Shown here piece by piece: positions 1 to 9,155 of a stretch of DNA of 45,463 bases. The stretch comes from DATDDB01 sp035260545 (GTDB lineage Bacteria; Pseudomonadota; Gammaproteobacteria; Burkholderiales; Gallionellaceae). The notes below the pieces were generated by a model. It was not told the origin of the DNA, ran no database searches, and worked only from the letters and a program-made list of their open reading frames with translations. The translations under genes and the position numbers were made by a program. The stretch is from assembly GCA_035260545.1 (NCBI GenBank), contig DATFUZ010000042.1, forward strand, positions 1 to 45,463, given 5' to 3'. How positions within the stretch are numbered: position 1 is the first letter of the stretch; each line of letters starts with the position of its first letter.

Positions 1-2
1 CT

Positions 3-1925
3 GGAGAGAGCGACATGTTCTACCGGCGCATTCACCCGGCGCTGAATTTCTGGAACGCCAGCTACTTCTGCGGGTCGGCCGCCGTGCTGCGCCGCAAATA
101 CCTGGAGGAGGTAGGCGGAATACGCGGCACGACCATCACCGAGGATGCGGAGACGGCCTATCAGCTGCACAGCCGCGGCTATAACAGCGTGTACATAAAC
201 CGGCCCATGGTCTGCGGCCTGTCGCCCGAGTCCTACGACGATTACGTTACTCAGCGTTCGCGGTGGGCGCAGGGCATGGTGCAGCTCGTGCTGCTCAACA
301 ATCCGCTGACGACGCGCGGACTCTCGATTCCGCAGCGTATCGCCTACTTCAACTCCAGCTTCTTCTGGTTGTTCGGCTTTCCACGCTTCATCTACTTCAT
401 TGCGCCGGCGTCCTATCTGATCCTGGGCTTGAACGTATATCATGCCTCGTGGATGCAGATCCTGGCCTTTACGCTGCCTTACGTGCTCAGCATCTATGTG
501 GTGATGGATTTCCTGTATGCGGGATCGCGCCAGCCGTTCTTTTCTGAAATCTACGAAAGCGTACAGTCGCTGTTCCTGATGCCGGCGGTGATCTCCGTGC
601 TGCTAAATCCGTGGAAGCCGACGTTCAAAGTCACGCCGAAGGGCCTGACCAACGAAAAGAACTATCTCAGCCCGCTGGCCGCGCCGTTCTTCCTGGTGAT
701 CGGCATCAATGTCGTCGCCGTGATCCTGGCCGGGTACAAGTGGTTCTATGAGCCATTGCTGCGCGACGTGATTGCCGTGACGGTGATCTGGAGCATCTAC
801 AACCTTTACCTGTCCATCGTGGCGCTCGGGGCGTTCTGGGAGCGCAAGCAGATCCGCAAATTCTACCGCATCGCGGCCAGCGGCAAGGTTGTCGTGCGTT
901 TCCCGAGGATGGGCAATACGGCATACGAGGGCGAGGTGCATGATGTGTCGCTGACCGGCATCGGCTTCAAGGCGAAATTGCCGTTCCTGCCGCGTGATCG
1001 CGACGAAGTCCTGCTGGAGGTGCACGACAGCTACGGCCGGATCTATCATTTCGAGAACAGGCTGCATCGCGCGGTGAAGCAGGGCGATGTCTACTTCTGC
1101 GGCAGCGAGTTCATCGACGGGCGGGTGCCGTATGGCGAGATCGTCAGCTATGTTTTCGGCGACAGCCAGCGCTGGCAAGACAACTGGAACAGCAAGTCGG
1201 CTACCCAGGGCACCGGCCGCATGCTGTGGTACTTCATCCGCACCGGCGTCGCGGGCTTCGTGGGCGGAATCATCCCGCTCACTTATCATGCGCTGAAGCA
1301 ACTGTGGAAGTTCGGCGTCAGGCTGGCGACCACCCGGATCCTGCGCGACAAGCTGCTGGCTCTCGCAAGCTGGTTTGCCTATTTCTTCTACCTGGCGCTG
1401 ACCTCCCTGGTGCAATCGCTGGAGCGCCGGCAGGTGCGCAAACTGCAGCGCATGGAAGCGAGCGGCCCGGCGACGCTATACTTCCCGCGCCTGGATGCCA
1501 CGGTGCGCGGACAGGTCACCGACGTGTCGCTCACCGGGATTGGCGTTATCGTTGCGGAGCTGCCCTTTCACATTCGGAATCTTGAGCGCGCCACGATACG
1601 CACCACCGGCAAGCAAGGCGAAGGCTACCAGTTTGCCTGCGTCATACACCGCACGGTGAAGCACGAGGGCGGCACGCTGGTGGGCGCGGAATTCATCGTA
1701 GACACGTATTCCTATCCCAAGATCGTGCAGTTCGTGTACGGCACCAGCACCGGGATGCTGTACTACGTCATGGTCCATGGCGGTACTTTTGCCGAGCATG
1801 GCACGGCGGCGGCCAGGGGTGTGCTCTCGCAGGGATGGAAGGCGATGCGGGCGCTTCCCACATATCTGTTTGGCAAGCAGGATGCAGGCAATCGGAAACC
1901 ACAAATCGGAGAAAAACCAAGATGA
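3..1925 (+). CDS. bcsA: Cellulose synthase catalytic subunit BcsA, 5'-truncated, with two C-terminal PilZ domains
   Basis: Inner-membrane family 2 glycosyltransferase that polymerises UDP-glucose into cellulose and translocates it with BcsB. The frame is open to the left edge, so the N-terminal membrane segments and most of the GT domain lie outside; about 640 residues are visible. Seen here (numbering from the first visible Met, base 15): the TED motif in TITEDAE, the QxxRW motif (QRSRW), several hydrophobic helices, then a PilZ domain with RxxxR at 281-285 and DxSxxG from 310. Unusually, a second hydrophobic stretch and a second PilZ domain follow, with RxxxR at 475-479 and DxSxxG from 503. 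PilZ binds cyclic di-GMP and opens the active site in the known family; two such domains are not usual. The stop overlaps the bcsB start (ATGA). Identity is certain; the role of the second PilZ is inference. Confidence 0.96.
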   Translation, partial: GESDMFYRRIHPALNFWNASYFCGSAAVLRRKYLEEVGGIRGTTITEDAETAYQLHSRGYNSVYINRPMVCGLSPESYDDYVTQRSRWAQGMVQLVLLNNPLTTRGLSIPQRIAYFNSSFFWLFGFPRFIYFIAPASYLILGLNVYHASWMQILAFTLPYVLSIYVVMDFLYAGSRQPFFSEIYESVQSLFLMPAVISVLLNPWKPTFKVTPKGLTNEKNYLSPLAAPFFLVIGINVVAVILAGYKWFYEPLLRDVIAVTVIWSIYNLYLSIVALGAFWERKQIRKFYRIAASGKVVVRFPRMGNTAYEGEVHDVSLTGIGFKAKLPFLPRDRDEVLLEVHDSYGRIYHFENRLHRAVKQGDVYFCGSEFIDGRVPYGEIVSYVFGDSQRWQDNWNSKSATQGTGRMLWYFIRTGVAGFVGGIIPLTYHALKQLWKFGVRLATTRILRDKLLALASWFAYFFYLALTSLVQSLERRQVRKLQRMEASGPATLYFPRLDATVRGQVTDVSLTGIGVIVAELPFHIRNLERATIRTTGKQGEGYQFACVIHRTVKHEGGTLVGAEFIVDTYSYPKIVQFVYGTSTGMLYYVMVHGGTFAEHGTAAARGVLSQGWKAMRALPTYLFGKQDAGNRKPQIGEKPR

Positions 1926-4102
1926 TAAATATATTTCGCCGGATAATTGAATTCTCGATTCTGATTGCGGGGATGCTGCTGGCCCAGGTGGCCGCCCAGG
2001 CCGACACCGTCAAGCTGCCGCTGGCAAAATTCACCTCGTCGCCCTCGCTCGAGATGCGCTGTCTAAGCGGTTCACAGAGCCTTTCCATCCCGGTTCCTGA
2101 CCGCTGGAACGTGACCAAAGCGGTGCTGAACCTGCGCTATACGACCTCGAACAATCTGCTGCCCGACATTTCGCAAATGGTGGTCAGGGTGAACGGCGAG
2201 GTGGTCAACCAGATGAAGCTGGACAACCCCGCACCCGGTGTGTTCAAACAGGTCGAGATTCCGATTGACCTGCTTCGTCCGGGGTACAACACCTTCACCT
2301 TCCAGGTGGCGCAGCACTATCAGCGCAGCCAGTGCGAGCAGCCCTGCGCGCCTGACCTGTGGACTGCCATCAGCGTGGTGGATTCCTCGCTGCAGATGGA
2401 CTACGAACTGCGCCCGATTCCGCTTCAGCTCGGCGAAGCGGCTGCGTGGGCCTTCGATCCCAGGCAATTTCCGTCGGTCTCGGTGAACTTGGTGACGGAT
2501 GTCTCCACGGCGCAATCGGTGACCATGGCGGCGATGGCTGCCTCCGGCATTGCGCGCCGCCTGGACTACCGCAAGGTGACTTTCTCCCATTCCGACGACA
2601 TCAAGCAGGGTGTGGACAACGTGCTCATCGGCACCAGCGATTTCGTCAACGGTGTGCTGGCGCGCTACGGCCTTTCGCTGGAAGGCGGGGAGGGCGGGCT
2701 GATCAAAGTGTTTTACATGCCCAAGAAGGACGGCGGCAAGGACGGACTGCACGCGCTGATCGTGGTGACCGGGAAGGGGGCCGCGGAACTGAAGATCGCG
2801 GCCGAAACCTTCGCCAACATGTCGCTGCCCTATCCGGGAACCAGCGAGATGCGCACGCTGGGGTTCAGCATGCCGGACATCTCCATGTACAGCGGGCGCC
2901 AGGAGCTTGTGCCCGATAAGGCCTATGACTTCAAGACGCTGGGTATGCCGTCCGCTTCCTTCCTCGGCTTCAATGGGACGGCCACCGCCAAGGGGTTCTC
3001 CAATCCCGCCGCGGACATCAGCTTCCGCCTGCCGCCGGATTTCCTGATCAAGCAGAACCAGTATGCGCGAGTGAACCTGAATTTCTCATATGGCTCCGGC
3101 TTGCGCCAGGATTCGGCGCTCAGCATTTCGCTCAACGGCCGGCAGATACGCGACATCCACCTGGACAATGTGGACGGCAACTATCTGGCGAATTACCGGA
3201 TAGACATTCCGACCTACATGTTCAAGCCGGGCACCAATACCATATCGTTCCGGCCCTATCTGAACACGGCGCGCCAGGTGTGCGATGCGTCCAATACCGA
3301 TGGCCTGTTCGTCACCATCTACGGCAATTCGACCCTGACTTTCCCGCCGATGCCGCATTTCGTCCAGATGCCGAAGACCGAGCTGTTCGTGCTCAACGGT
3401 TTTCCGTTCACCCGCTGGCCGGACGGTTACGACACTCTCATCTACCTGCCGCAGCATGACGCCGCATCGATCGACACCGCGCTCGACTTGATAGGGATGA
3501 TCACGCAGAAGAACGGCTTCCCCCTGTTCGGCACGCAGGTTGTGTTTTCCGACCCCAAGGGATGGAACGGCGAGATGCTCGTGGTGGGTGAGGCCAGCGC
3601 CATTCCGAAGTCCATCATGGCGCGTGCGCCGTTCCAGCCGGACGGCATGGCCAACATTCCCTATCCCGTCAGTCGCGGGTGGGATACCGAGACCGCCATC
3701 GCCATCAGCAAACAGCAGGGCGGGCTGGGCGAGGGCACCGGCCTGCTGATGGAATTCGAATCCGCCTACAAGAAGGGCAGGTCCGTGGTGGTGGCCACCG
3801 CGCAGACCGGCAAGGATCTTTCTACGCTGGGCGATGCGCTGCTATCGCCTGCCATTCAGTCGCGCATCAAGGGCGATGTATCACTGGTGCGCCTGGATAC
3901 GCCGGATTACGACGTAGTCTCCATGAACGTGGGCAAGAAGTACTACACGGGCGACAAGGGCAATATGTCCGCCATCGGGGCCTTCTTCAATGCCAACCCG
4001 TATGCGCTGTACGTGGCGATAGCGGCGGGGCTGCTCGGACTGAGCTGGCTCGGCTTCTGGCTCGCGCGCCGCCACCGCGCCAAACGCATGGGACAGGCCT
4101 GA
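1922..4102 (+). CDS. bcsB: Cellulose synthase periplasmic subunit BcsB
   Basis: Periplasmic, membrane-anchored partner of BcsA that guides the nascent glucan across the periplasm. The 726-residue protein starts with a signal peptide (hydrophobic core FSILIAGMLLAQVA, likely cut after AQA), continues with two rounds of carbohydrate-binding-like and flavodoxin-like modules, and ends with one transmembrane helix (about residues 698-718) followed by a basic tail. That anchor is the part that contacts BcsA in known structures. I chose the ATG at 1922 because GGAG lies nine bases upstream and the signal peptide begins there; an upstream in-frame Met inside bcsA would add residues unlike a signal. 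It overlaps the bcsA stop by four bases, implying translational coupling. Length is close to the family norm. Confidence 0.96.
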   Translation: MINIFRRIIEFSILIAGMLLAQVAAQADTVKLPLAKFTSSPSLEMRCLSGSQSLSIPVPDRWNVTKAVLNLRYTTSNNLLPDISQMVVRVNGEVVNQMKLDNPAPGVFKQVEIPIDLLRPGYNTFTFQVAQHYQRSQCEQPCAPDLWTAISVVDSSLQMDYELRPIPLQLGEAAAWAFDPRQFPSVSVNLVTDVSTAQSVTMAAMAASGIARRLDYRKVTFSHSDDIKQGVDNVLIGTSDFVNGVLARYGLSLEGGEGGLIKVFYMPKKDGGKDGLHALIVVTGKGAAELKIAAETFANMSLPYPGTSEMRTLGFSMPDISMYSGRQELVPDKAYDFKTLGMPSASFLGFNGTATAKGFSNPAADISFRLPPDFLIKQNQYARVNLNFSYGSGLRQDSALSISLNGRQIRDIHLDNVDGNYLANYRIDIPTYMFKPGTNTISFRPYLNTARQVCDASNTDGLFVTIYGNSTLTFPPMPHFVQMPKTELFVLNGFPFTRWPDGYDTLIYLPQHDAASIDTALDLIGMITQKNGFPLFGTQVVFSDPKGWNGEMLVVGEASAIPKSIMARAPFQPDGMANIPYPVSRGWDTETAIAISKQQGGLGEGTGLLMEFESAYKKGRSVVVATAQTGKDLSTLGDALLSPAIQSRIKGDVSLVRLDTPDYDVVSMNVGKKYYTGDKGNMSAIGAFFNANPYALYVAIAAGLLGLSWLGFWLARRHRAKRMGQA

Positions 4103-4115
4103 GTTGGGCGGCGTC

Positions 4116-6791
4116 ATGGCAGCGGTGTCTTCCAGGTACCTGATGTTCGCGGTTGCCCTGCTGGCAGCGGGGCTGGCGGCGAACGTCAGGGCGGCTGACG
4201 CAGACACGGCGGCGAGCAGGCTCAACTTCATCCATGTGCTGGTGCAGGCGGGGAAAAGCAGGGAAGCGGCCGCCGCCATGCGCTCGCTCTATCCCAAGGG
4301 CCCGCCCGCGGGCGGGGAACGGGCGCGCGAGTATTACGACGTGATCGGTGATACGGCCGAAGGCAGGGACGAGGCGCAGAAAGGGCTGGAAGATCTGGTC
4401 AAGTCTGCCCCGGGCAACCTGGGTTTTCAGATCACGCTGGCGAAACAGCTTACGCGCCGTCCGGAGACCCGCGCACGCGGGCTGGCGATGTTTCAGACGC
4501 TGGCCGCCAATCCCAAGGCGGACAAGAAGTGGGTGATGGGGGAGTGGCGTGCCGCAGTGAGCCGGCTTGCCTATGTGCCGGACAACATCCCCGCATTCCA
4601 GGCCTATCTCGCCGCTGACCCGAACAACACCCTGATCCAGAATGCGCTCGCCATCGCGAAGCGCGCCCAGGCGGCCACGCTGCCGTGGGAGTTGCGCGGC
4701 CAGGCGGCTGCACAGGCCGCTGCAGGGCAATCCGAGGCGGCCATCGCCACCCTCAGGCGCGCCCTGAAACTGGCGCCCACCAATGCCTGGGTGCGCTTCG
4801 ACCTGGCGCGCCTCTATCACGGTAAAGGGGATGTGAAAGGCGGGCGCAGCCTGATGGAAGCCGGCTTGAAGCTTGCGCCGCGCAAGGCGGACATGCTGTA
4901 CGCCAACGCGCTCTATGTCGGCCTGCTGGACGAGACTACGAACGCGCTACGCTTGGTTGACCGCATTCCGCGCAAGGAACGGTCTCCGGCCATCCTTCAT
5001 TTCAGGAAGGAGATGGAAATCAAGCGTCAGACCCAGCACGCGCAACGCTATTTCGACGCGGGCGACACCTCCCGCATGATGACGACCATGCGGCACGCCG
5101 AACGCGCGGCGGGAGACGATCCGGATCTGGCCTATGTGGTGGCCAGCGGCTGGATGGATATGAACCAGCCGGCACGCGGCGTCGCGCTGATGCGCACGTT
5201 CGGGGAGCGGCCCGATGCCTCCCTGGATACCCTCATTCAGTACGCCAAGATCCTCAACCGCGCCGGGCGGAACGACGACCTCGCGCGCATTCTGGGGCGA
5301 ATCGGCACCTTCGGGACGTATACGGATGTCCAGAAAGTGGACGTGCAGTATCTGCGTGCTTCCCTGGCGTCACACCGTGCCGACGATCTGCGCCGCCGCG
5401 GCAAGATCGAGCAGGCGCGTGCCGTACTCAAGCCCGTCCTGGCGGAGTATCCGGAGGACACCGACATGCTGATGGCCATGGCGCGCGTGCATGAGGACGC
5501 CGGCGAGCCGGACGATGCACGCGCCATCTATCTCGGCATCCTGCAGCGCGACCCGCAGAATGCAGATGCGAAGCGCGCACTGGAACGGCTGGCGGAGAAA
5601 GCGCGCGAATTGGCCACGCTCCAGAAAGCACGGCGCGCCCAGGGTTATGCGGCCACGGGACTGGATTACCTCAGCAAGGGCGGGTACGCGCCGGGCATAG
5701 GCAATCTCAGGGTGATCGAGTTGCCGGTCGAGGCGCGGTTGCCGGTGGGCACGTCCGGCGGGCGCGTGTTTGCCCAGGTGGACCCCGCCATGGCCGACGC
5801 CGGGCCGCTGCAGTCGGCCACGCTTGCCGACCAGCGCCAATACGGCACGGTGGCCGCACTGAGCAAGAATGGCCTCGTCAACGCCCCCGGCCAGTCCGCC
5901 CACGGCACCGCGCTCGCCGTCGGATACGAAGGCCAGAATCTGCGCGCGGACATCGGTTCGACCCCCATCGGCTTCCCGGTGTCCAACGTGATCGGAGGAG
6001 TGAAATGGTCGCACTATACGGCGGTTTCGGGATTCACCGTGGAAGTCTCCCGCCGTCCCATCGTAAGCAGCCTGATTGCCTATGCGGGCGCGCGCGATCC
6101 GGTCACCGGGATGGTGTGGGGCGGCGTGGTCCGCACCGGCGCGAACATGCACCTGGGGCACGATTACGGCCGGCTCAATCTTTACCTTGAGCCGGGATAT
6201 TACCGGGTGACCGGCCAGAATGTCCTGAGCAGCACAGACGCGGAGTTGCGCACCGGCTTCAACTGGGCCGTCATCGACCAGGAAGACATGCGTCTGAAAG
6301 GCGGCGTTGCGCTGACCTATTGGCACTATGCCGAGGATATGCGTTACTACACTTTTGGCCAGGGCGGCTACTACAGCCCGCAGAGATATGCTGCGATTGC
6401 CCCCAATTTCCGCTGGTCGGGCCGCGAAGACCGCTGGTCATACCTGGTGCAGGGATCGGTGTCCTACGCGGATGTGTACGAAAAGGACATGCCGTACTAT
6501 CCCACCGATCCGGCCTTGCAGGCGCTAGCGGCCGCGAACGCGGCGGCCACGCCCTATATGGCGCCGCCGGTATATGTCGGGGGTTCCAGCCATATCAGGG
6601 GCCATTCCCTGGGGGTTGTGCTCGAATACCGGCTGACGCCCAGGCTCATCGCGGGGGCGCTGGGACAGATAGACCGCTCGACCTATTACAGCCCGAATTA
6701 CGCCGCCTTTTATCTGCGCTACATGTTCGATATGCAAAGCGGCCCCATGCATTACCCGCCGGAACCGCTCAAGCCGTACTCACGCTACTGA
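4116..6791 (+). CDS. bcsC: Cellulose export outer-membrane protein BcsC (short form)
   Basis: Outer-membrane channel with a periplasmic TPR scaffold that exports cellulose. The 891-residue product has a signal peptide (LMFAVALLAAGLAANVRA), a helical TPR region to about residue 510 (a clear repeat lies around AAIATLRRALKLAP), and a BcsC-type C-terminal beta barrel from about 545 to the end, rich in alternating aromatic strands and ending SRY. Enterobacterial BcsC is roughly 1150 residues, so several TPRs appear to be missing here. I used the ATG at 4116; a TTG at 4104 is an in-frame alternative directly after the bcsB stop. No bcsZ endoglucanase gene sits between bcsB and bcsC as it does in E. 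coli. It converges with the tusA-like gene. Confidence 0.92.
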   Translation: MAAVSSRYLMFAVALLAAGLAANVRAADADTAASRLNFIHVLVQAGKSREAAAAMRSLYPKGPPAGGERAREYYDVIGDTAEGRDEAQKGLEDLVKSAPGNLGFQITLAKQLTRRPETRARGLAMFQTLAANPKADKKWVMGEWRAAVSRLAYVPDNIPAFQAYLAADPNNTLIQNALAIAKRAQAATLPWELRGQAAAQAAAGQSEAAIATLRRALKLAPTNAWVRFDLARLYHGKGDVKGGRSLMEAGLKLAPRKADMLYANALYVGLLDETTNALRLVDRIPRKERSPAILHFRKEMEIKRQTQHAQRYFDAGDTSRMMTTMRHAERAAGDDPDLAYVVASGWMDMNQPARGVALMRTFGERPDASLDTLIQYAKILNRAGRNDDLARILGRIGTFGTYTDVQKVDVQYLRASLASHRADDLRRRGKIEQARAVLKPVLAEYPEDTDMLMAMARVHEDAGEPDDARAIYLGILQRDPQNADAKRALERLAEKARELATLQKARRAQGYAATGLDYLSKGGYAPGIGNLRVIELPVEARLPVGTSGGRVFAQVDPAMADAGPLQSATLADQRQYGTVAALSKNGLVNAPGQSAHGTALAVGYEGQNLRADIGSTPIGFPVSNVIGGVKWSHYTAVSGFTVEVSRRPIVSSLIAYAGARDPVTGMVWGGVVRTGANMHLGHDYGRLNLYLEPGYYRVTGQNVLSSTDAELRTGFNWAVIDQEDMRLKGGVALTYWHYAEDMRYYTFGQGGYYSPQRYAAIAPNFRWSGREDRWSYLVQGSVSYADVYEKDMPYYPTDPALQALAAANAAATPYMAPPVYVGGSSHIRGHSLGVVLEYRLTPRLIAGALGQIDRSTYYSPNYAAFYLRYMFDMQSGPMHYPPEPLKPYSRY

Positions 6792-6882
6792 GGCGGCGGG
6801 TTGCCGGGCGCAAGCGAGTGCCAAGGATATTCCGCCGAGCGCGGCGCAACGGCATTGCCCGGGATCGGGGCGCGTGACCCAT

Positions 6883-6899
6883 GCCGCCACCGTGGCGGC
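6883..6899. terminator. Possible hairpin between convergent bcsC and tusA-like gene
   Basis: A perfect 7-bp stem (GCCGCCA/TGGCGGC) with a 3-base loop lies in the short convergent gap. There is no real T tract on either side, so termination is only a suggestion from position. Confidence 0.25.
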
Positions 6900-6906
6900 C
6901 ATCCAG

Positions 6907-7134
6907 TCACTTCTTTCTGAGGTAAAACACGTATTCGCCGCCTTCCTCAGCCCCGGAGAGCAATTCATTTCCGGTTTGCTTGGAGAAGGCTTCCATGTCC
7001 TTCATGGAGCCCTTGTCGGTAGCGATCACCTTTAGCACCTGGCCGGGCGTCATGGGGCCAAGCGCCTTTTTGGTTCTCAAGATGGGAAGGGGGCAGCTCA
7101 AGCCGCGCGCGTCGAGTTCCTGGTCAGCATTCAT
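6907..7134 (-). CDS. tusA: TusA/SirA-family sulfur carrier protein
   Basis: Small cytoplasmic sulfur-relay protein that carries persulfide sulfur on a conserved cysteine. The 75-residue product shows the family signature near the N-terminus, LDARGLSCPLPILRTKKAL, with the CPxP cysteine, then a two-layer alpha/beta pattern ending in the strand YVFYLRKK. I start at the ATG at 7134 because family members begin a few residues before LDARG; an in-frame ATG at 7143 would add three residues. It is the last gene of a minus-strand run after a rhodanese, a common pairing in sulfur-relay clusters. The target (tRNA thiolation, molybdopterin or sulfur oxidation) cannot be read from the sequence. The symbol is by family only. 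Confidence 0.88.
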   Translation of the reverse strand: MNADQELDARGLSCPLPILRTKKALGPMTPGQVLKVIATDKGSMKDMEAFSKQTGNELLSGAEEGGEYVFYLRKK

Positions 7135-7254
7135 GGTATGCATCCCCCGAAACGAGAAGAGATGTCACCATCTTACATCAACTTTGCGGGCTTGGGTGCG
7201 GGATTGCGCGCACTGACCTTTCGCGGGAAATTGCCGTGAAGCAGGGGTCGTGCT

Positions 7255-7641
7255 TCAGGTTTGGGCCCAGGGCAGGCCTTCGTAGCGCCAGCCGTTGATC
7301 GAATTGCGATGATGACTTTCGTCGAGGTCGCCCTCGAAACCGTGCAGTACGTTGTAGACGTCGGTCAGCCCGGCCTGTTCCAGCGCGGCGCCCGCATCCA
7401 TCGAACGTTTGCCCGAGCGGCAGATGAGCACCACCGGCCGGTTCGCACTGGCTGCCCGCTTGACCTGGGGTACGAAGTCCGGATTGATCTCCCAGTCCGG
7501 CCCGTCGATCCATGGTATGAGCATGGAGCCTTCCGGATGGCCGACGAACATGTGTTCCAGGTCGCTGCGCACGTCGACGAAAACGGCGTCCGGCGTGGCT
7601 CGCAGGAATTCATAGGCTTCGCGGGGCGTCAGATGCTTCAT
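7255..7641 (-). CDS. Rhodanese-like domain protein (single domain)
   Basis: Single-domain rhodanese, 128 residues, predicted cytoplasmic since no signal peptide is seen. The active-site loop is CRSGKRS, with the persulfide-forming cysteine and the basic residues expected of a sulfurtransferase. The N-terminal part (VFVDVRSDLEHMFVGHPEGS) and the downstream G-F-EGDLD segment fit the family. A Shine-Dalgarno AGGAG precedes the start at seven bases. It lies 23 bases after folD and upstream of the tusA-like gene, so it is likely cotranscribed with both and could pass sulfur to the TusA-like carrier; that partnership is inference from neighbourhood. Confidence 0.9.
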   Translation of the reverse strand: MKHLTPREAYEFLRATPDAVFVDVRSDLEHMFVGHPEGSMLIPWIDGPDWEINPDFVPQVKRAASANRPVVLICRSGKRSMDAGAALEQAGLTDVYNVLHGFEGDLDESHHRNSINGWRYEGLPWAQT

Positions 7642-7664
7642 GGGGCTACTCCTGTCAGTGCGGA

Positions 7665-8519
7665 TCAGGCCTGTGCGGCCCGCTCAGCGGCTTGCACCGT
7701 ATTGGCGACCAGCATGGTGATCGTCATGGGGCCGACGCCGCCAGGCACCGGGGTGATCCAGCCGGCCACTTCCTTGGCGGACTCAAAATCCACGTCGCCG
7801 CACAGCTTGCCGTCCGGCAGGCGGTTGATGCCCACGTCTATCACCGCAGCGCCCGGCTTGATCATGTCGCCGGTGATCATCTTTGCTCTTCCGGTCGCCA
7901 CCACCAGGATGTCGGCATCGCGCGTGTACTTCGCGAGATCGACGGTCTTGGAGGTGCAGATGGTCACCGTCGCGTTCTGCTGCAGCAGCATCAGCGCCAT
8001 GGGCTTGCCCACGATGTTGCTGCGGCCCACCACGACGGCGTGCTTGCCCTCGATGGATACGCCGGACTTCTCCAGCAGTTTCATCGCGCCGTAGGGCGTG
8101 CAGGGCGGGAAGCGCGTGTTGCCGGTGACCAGCGCACCGACGTTCATCTGGTGGAAGCCATCCACATCCTTGTCCGGGCTGATCGCCTCCAGCACCTTGG
8201 CCGGATCGATGTGTCTGGGCACCGGCAATTGCACCAGAACGCCGTGTATCTTCGGGTCGGCGTTCAGGGTGGCAATGCGCTCGAGCAGGGTGGCCTCCGG
8301 CGTGTCTGCGGAAAGCTCGATGTGCTCGGAATGCAGGCCCAGTTCGGCACAGGCCTTGACCTTGTTGGCGACATAGACCCTGGAGGCGGGATCTTCGCCG
8401 ACGATGATGACTGCCAGTCCCGGCGTGATGCCGCGCGCCTTCAACGCGTTGGCGCGGGCCTTCCATTCGGCGCGTACTTCCTGTGCGATTGCCTTTCCGT
8501 CAATGATGCGTGCGGTCAC
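7665..8519 (-). CDS. folD: Bifunctional methylenetetrahydrofolate dehydrogenase/cyclohydrolase FolD
   Basis: Interconverts 5,10-methylene-, 5,10-methenyl- and 10-formyl-tetrahydrofolate using NADP(H), feeding purine and formyl-Met synthesis. The 284-residue length is exactly usual. Visible signatures: the catalytic lysine region YVANKVKACAELG, GVLVQLPVP, DKDVDGFH, the nucleotide-binding segment VVVGRSNIVGKPMA, and the C-terminal VPGGVGPMTITML. The start is a GTG at 8519, chosen because GAGGAG lies six bases upstream and the product then begins TARIIDGK as in the family; a longer reading would run into the ppa gene. It begins 17 bases after the ppa stop and is followed closely by the rhodanese, so ppa-folD-rhodanese is probably one transcript. 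Confidence 0.96.
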   Translation of the reverse strand: MTARIIDGKAIAQEVRAEWKARANALKARGITPGLAVIIVGEDPASRVYVANKVKACAELGLHSEHIELSADTPEATLLERIATLNADPKIHGVLVQLPVPRHIDPAKVLEAISPDKDVDGFHQMNVGALVTGNTRFPPCTPYGAMKLLEKSGVSIEGKHAVVVGRSNIVGKPMALMLLQQNATVTICTSKTVDLAKYTRDADILVVATGRAKMITGDMIKPGAAVIDVGINRLPDGKLCGDVDFESAKEVAGWITPVPGGVGPMTITMLVANTVQAAERAAQA

Positions 8520-8536
8520 GGCGGACTCCTCGGTTT

Positions 8537-9085
8537 TCAGAACTCGGGTTTGACTGCGGCGTTCTTGTAGTTTGCCACACCGTCCATGATTTCCTTGCGG
8601 GCGCCTTCGCCGTCGCTCCAGCCCTGGATCTTCACCCACTTGTTGGGTTCGAGATCCTTGTAGTGTGCGAAGAAATGCTCGATCTGCTTGAGCAGGATCT
8701 CGGGCAGGTCGGTGTAGGTCTTGATGTTGCGGTACACCGTGGTCAGTTTGTCTACGGGCACCGCCAGCAGTTTCGCGTCCACGCCGGACTCGTCTTCCAT
8801 CTTCAGCACGCCCAGCGGACGGCAGCGCACCACCACGCCTACCTGCAGCGGAACCGGCGTCACCACCAGGACGTCCACGGGATCGCCGTCATCGGAAAGG
8901 GTGTGCGGAATGTAGCCGTAGTTGCACGGATAATGCATCGCCGTGCTCATGAAGCGATCGACAAAGATCGCGCCGGACTCCTTGTCCACTTCGTACTTGA
9001 TGGGTTCGCCGTGCTGGGGAATTTCGATGACGACGTTGAAATCGTCAGGCAGGTTCTTTCCGGACGGTACCTTGTTCAAACTCAT
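8537..9085 (-). CDS. ppa: Inorganic pyrophosphatase (family I)
   Basis: Soluble Mg-dependent enzyme that hydrolyses pyrophosphate made by biosynthetic reactions. The 182-residue product carries the family I signature with three metal-binding aspartates, DDGDPVDVLV, plus the conserved substrate region MHYPCNYGYIP and the C-terminal KVQGW-like element (KIQGWSDGEGA). The start at 9085 (MSLNKV) has a strong AGGAAGG upstream; the in-frame extension to 9145 is rejected because it would overlap the promoter. It heads the minus-strand ppa-folD-rhodanese group. Confidence 0.96.
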   Translation of the reverse strand: MSLNKVPSGKNLPDDFNVVIEIPQHGEPIKYEVDKESGAIFVDRFMSTAMHYPCNYGYIPHTLSDDGDPVDVLVVTPVPLQVGVVVRCRPLGVLKMEDESGVDAKLLAVPVDKLTTVYRNIKTYTDLPEILLKQIEHFFAHYKDLEPNKWVKIQGWSDGEGARKEIMDGVANYKNAAVKPEF

Positions 9086-9120
9086 TCTGCTGCGCCTTCC
9101 TGGGTTGACTGAAAGCCGCA

Positions 9121-9126
9121 ATTGTA
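9121..9126 (-). promoter_or_regulatory. Likely ppa promoter, extended -10 (TGG-TACAAT)
   Basis: Reading the minus strand, TGG precedes TACAAT, an extended -10 element, with transcription expected to start about 30 bases before the ppa ATG. No convincing -35 is needed or seen. Confidence 0.5.
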
Positions 9127-9155
9127 CCATCAGGGCGCCTGTCACAGAAGCCGCG

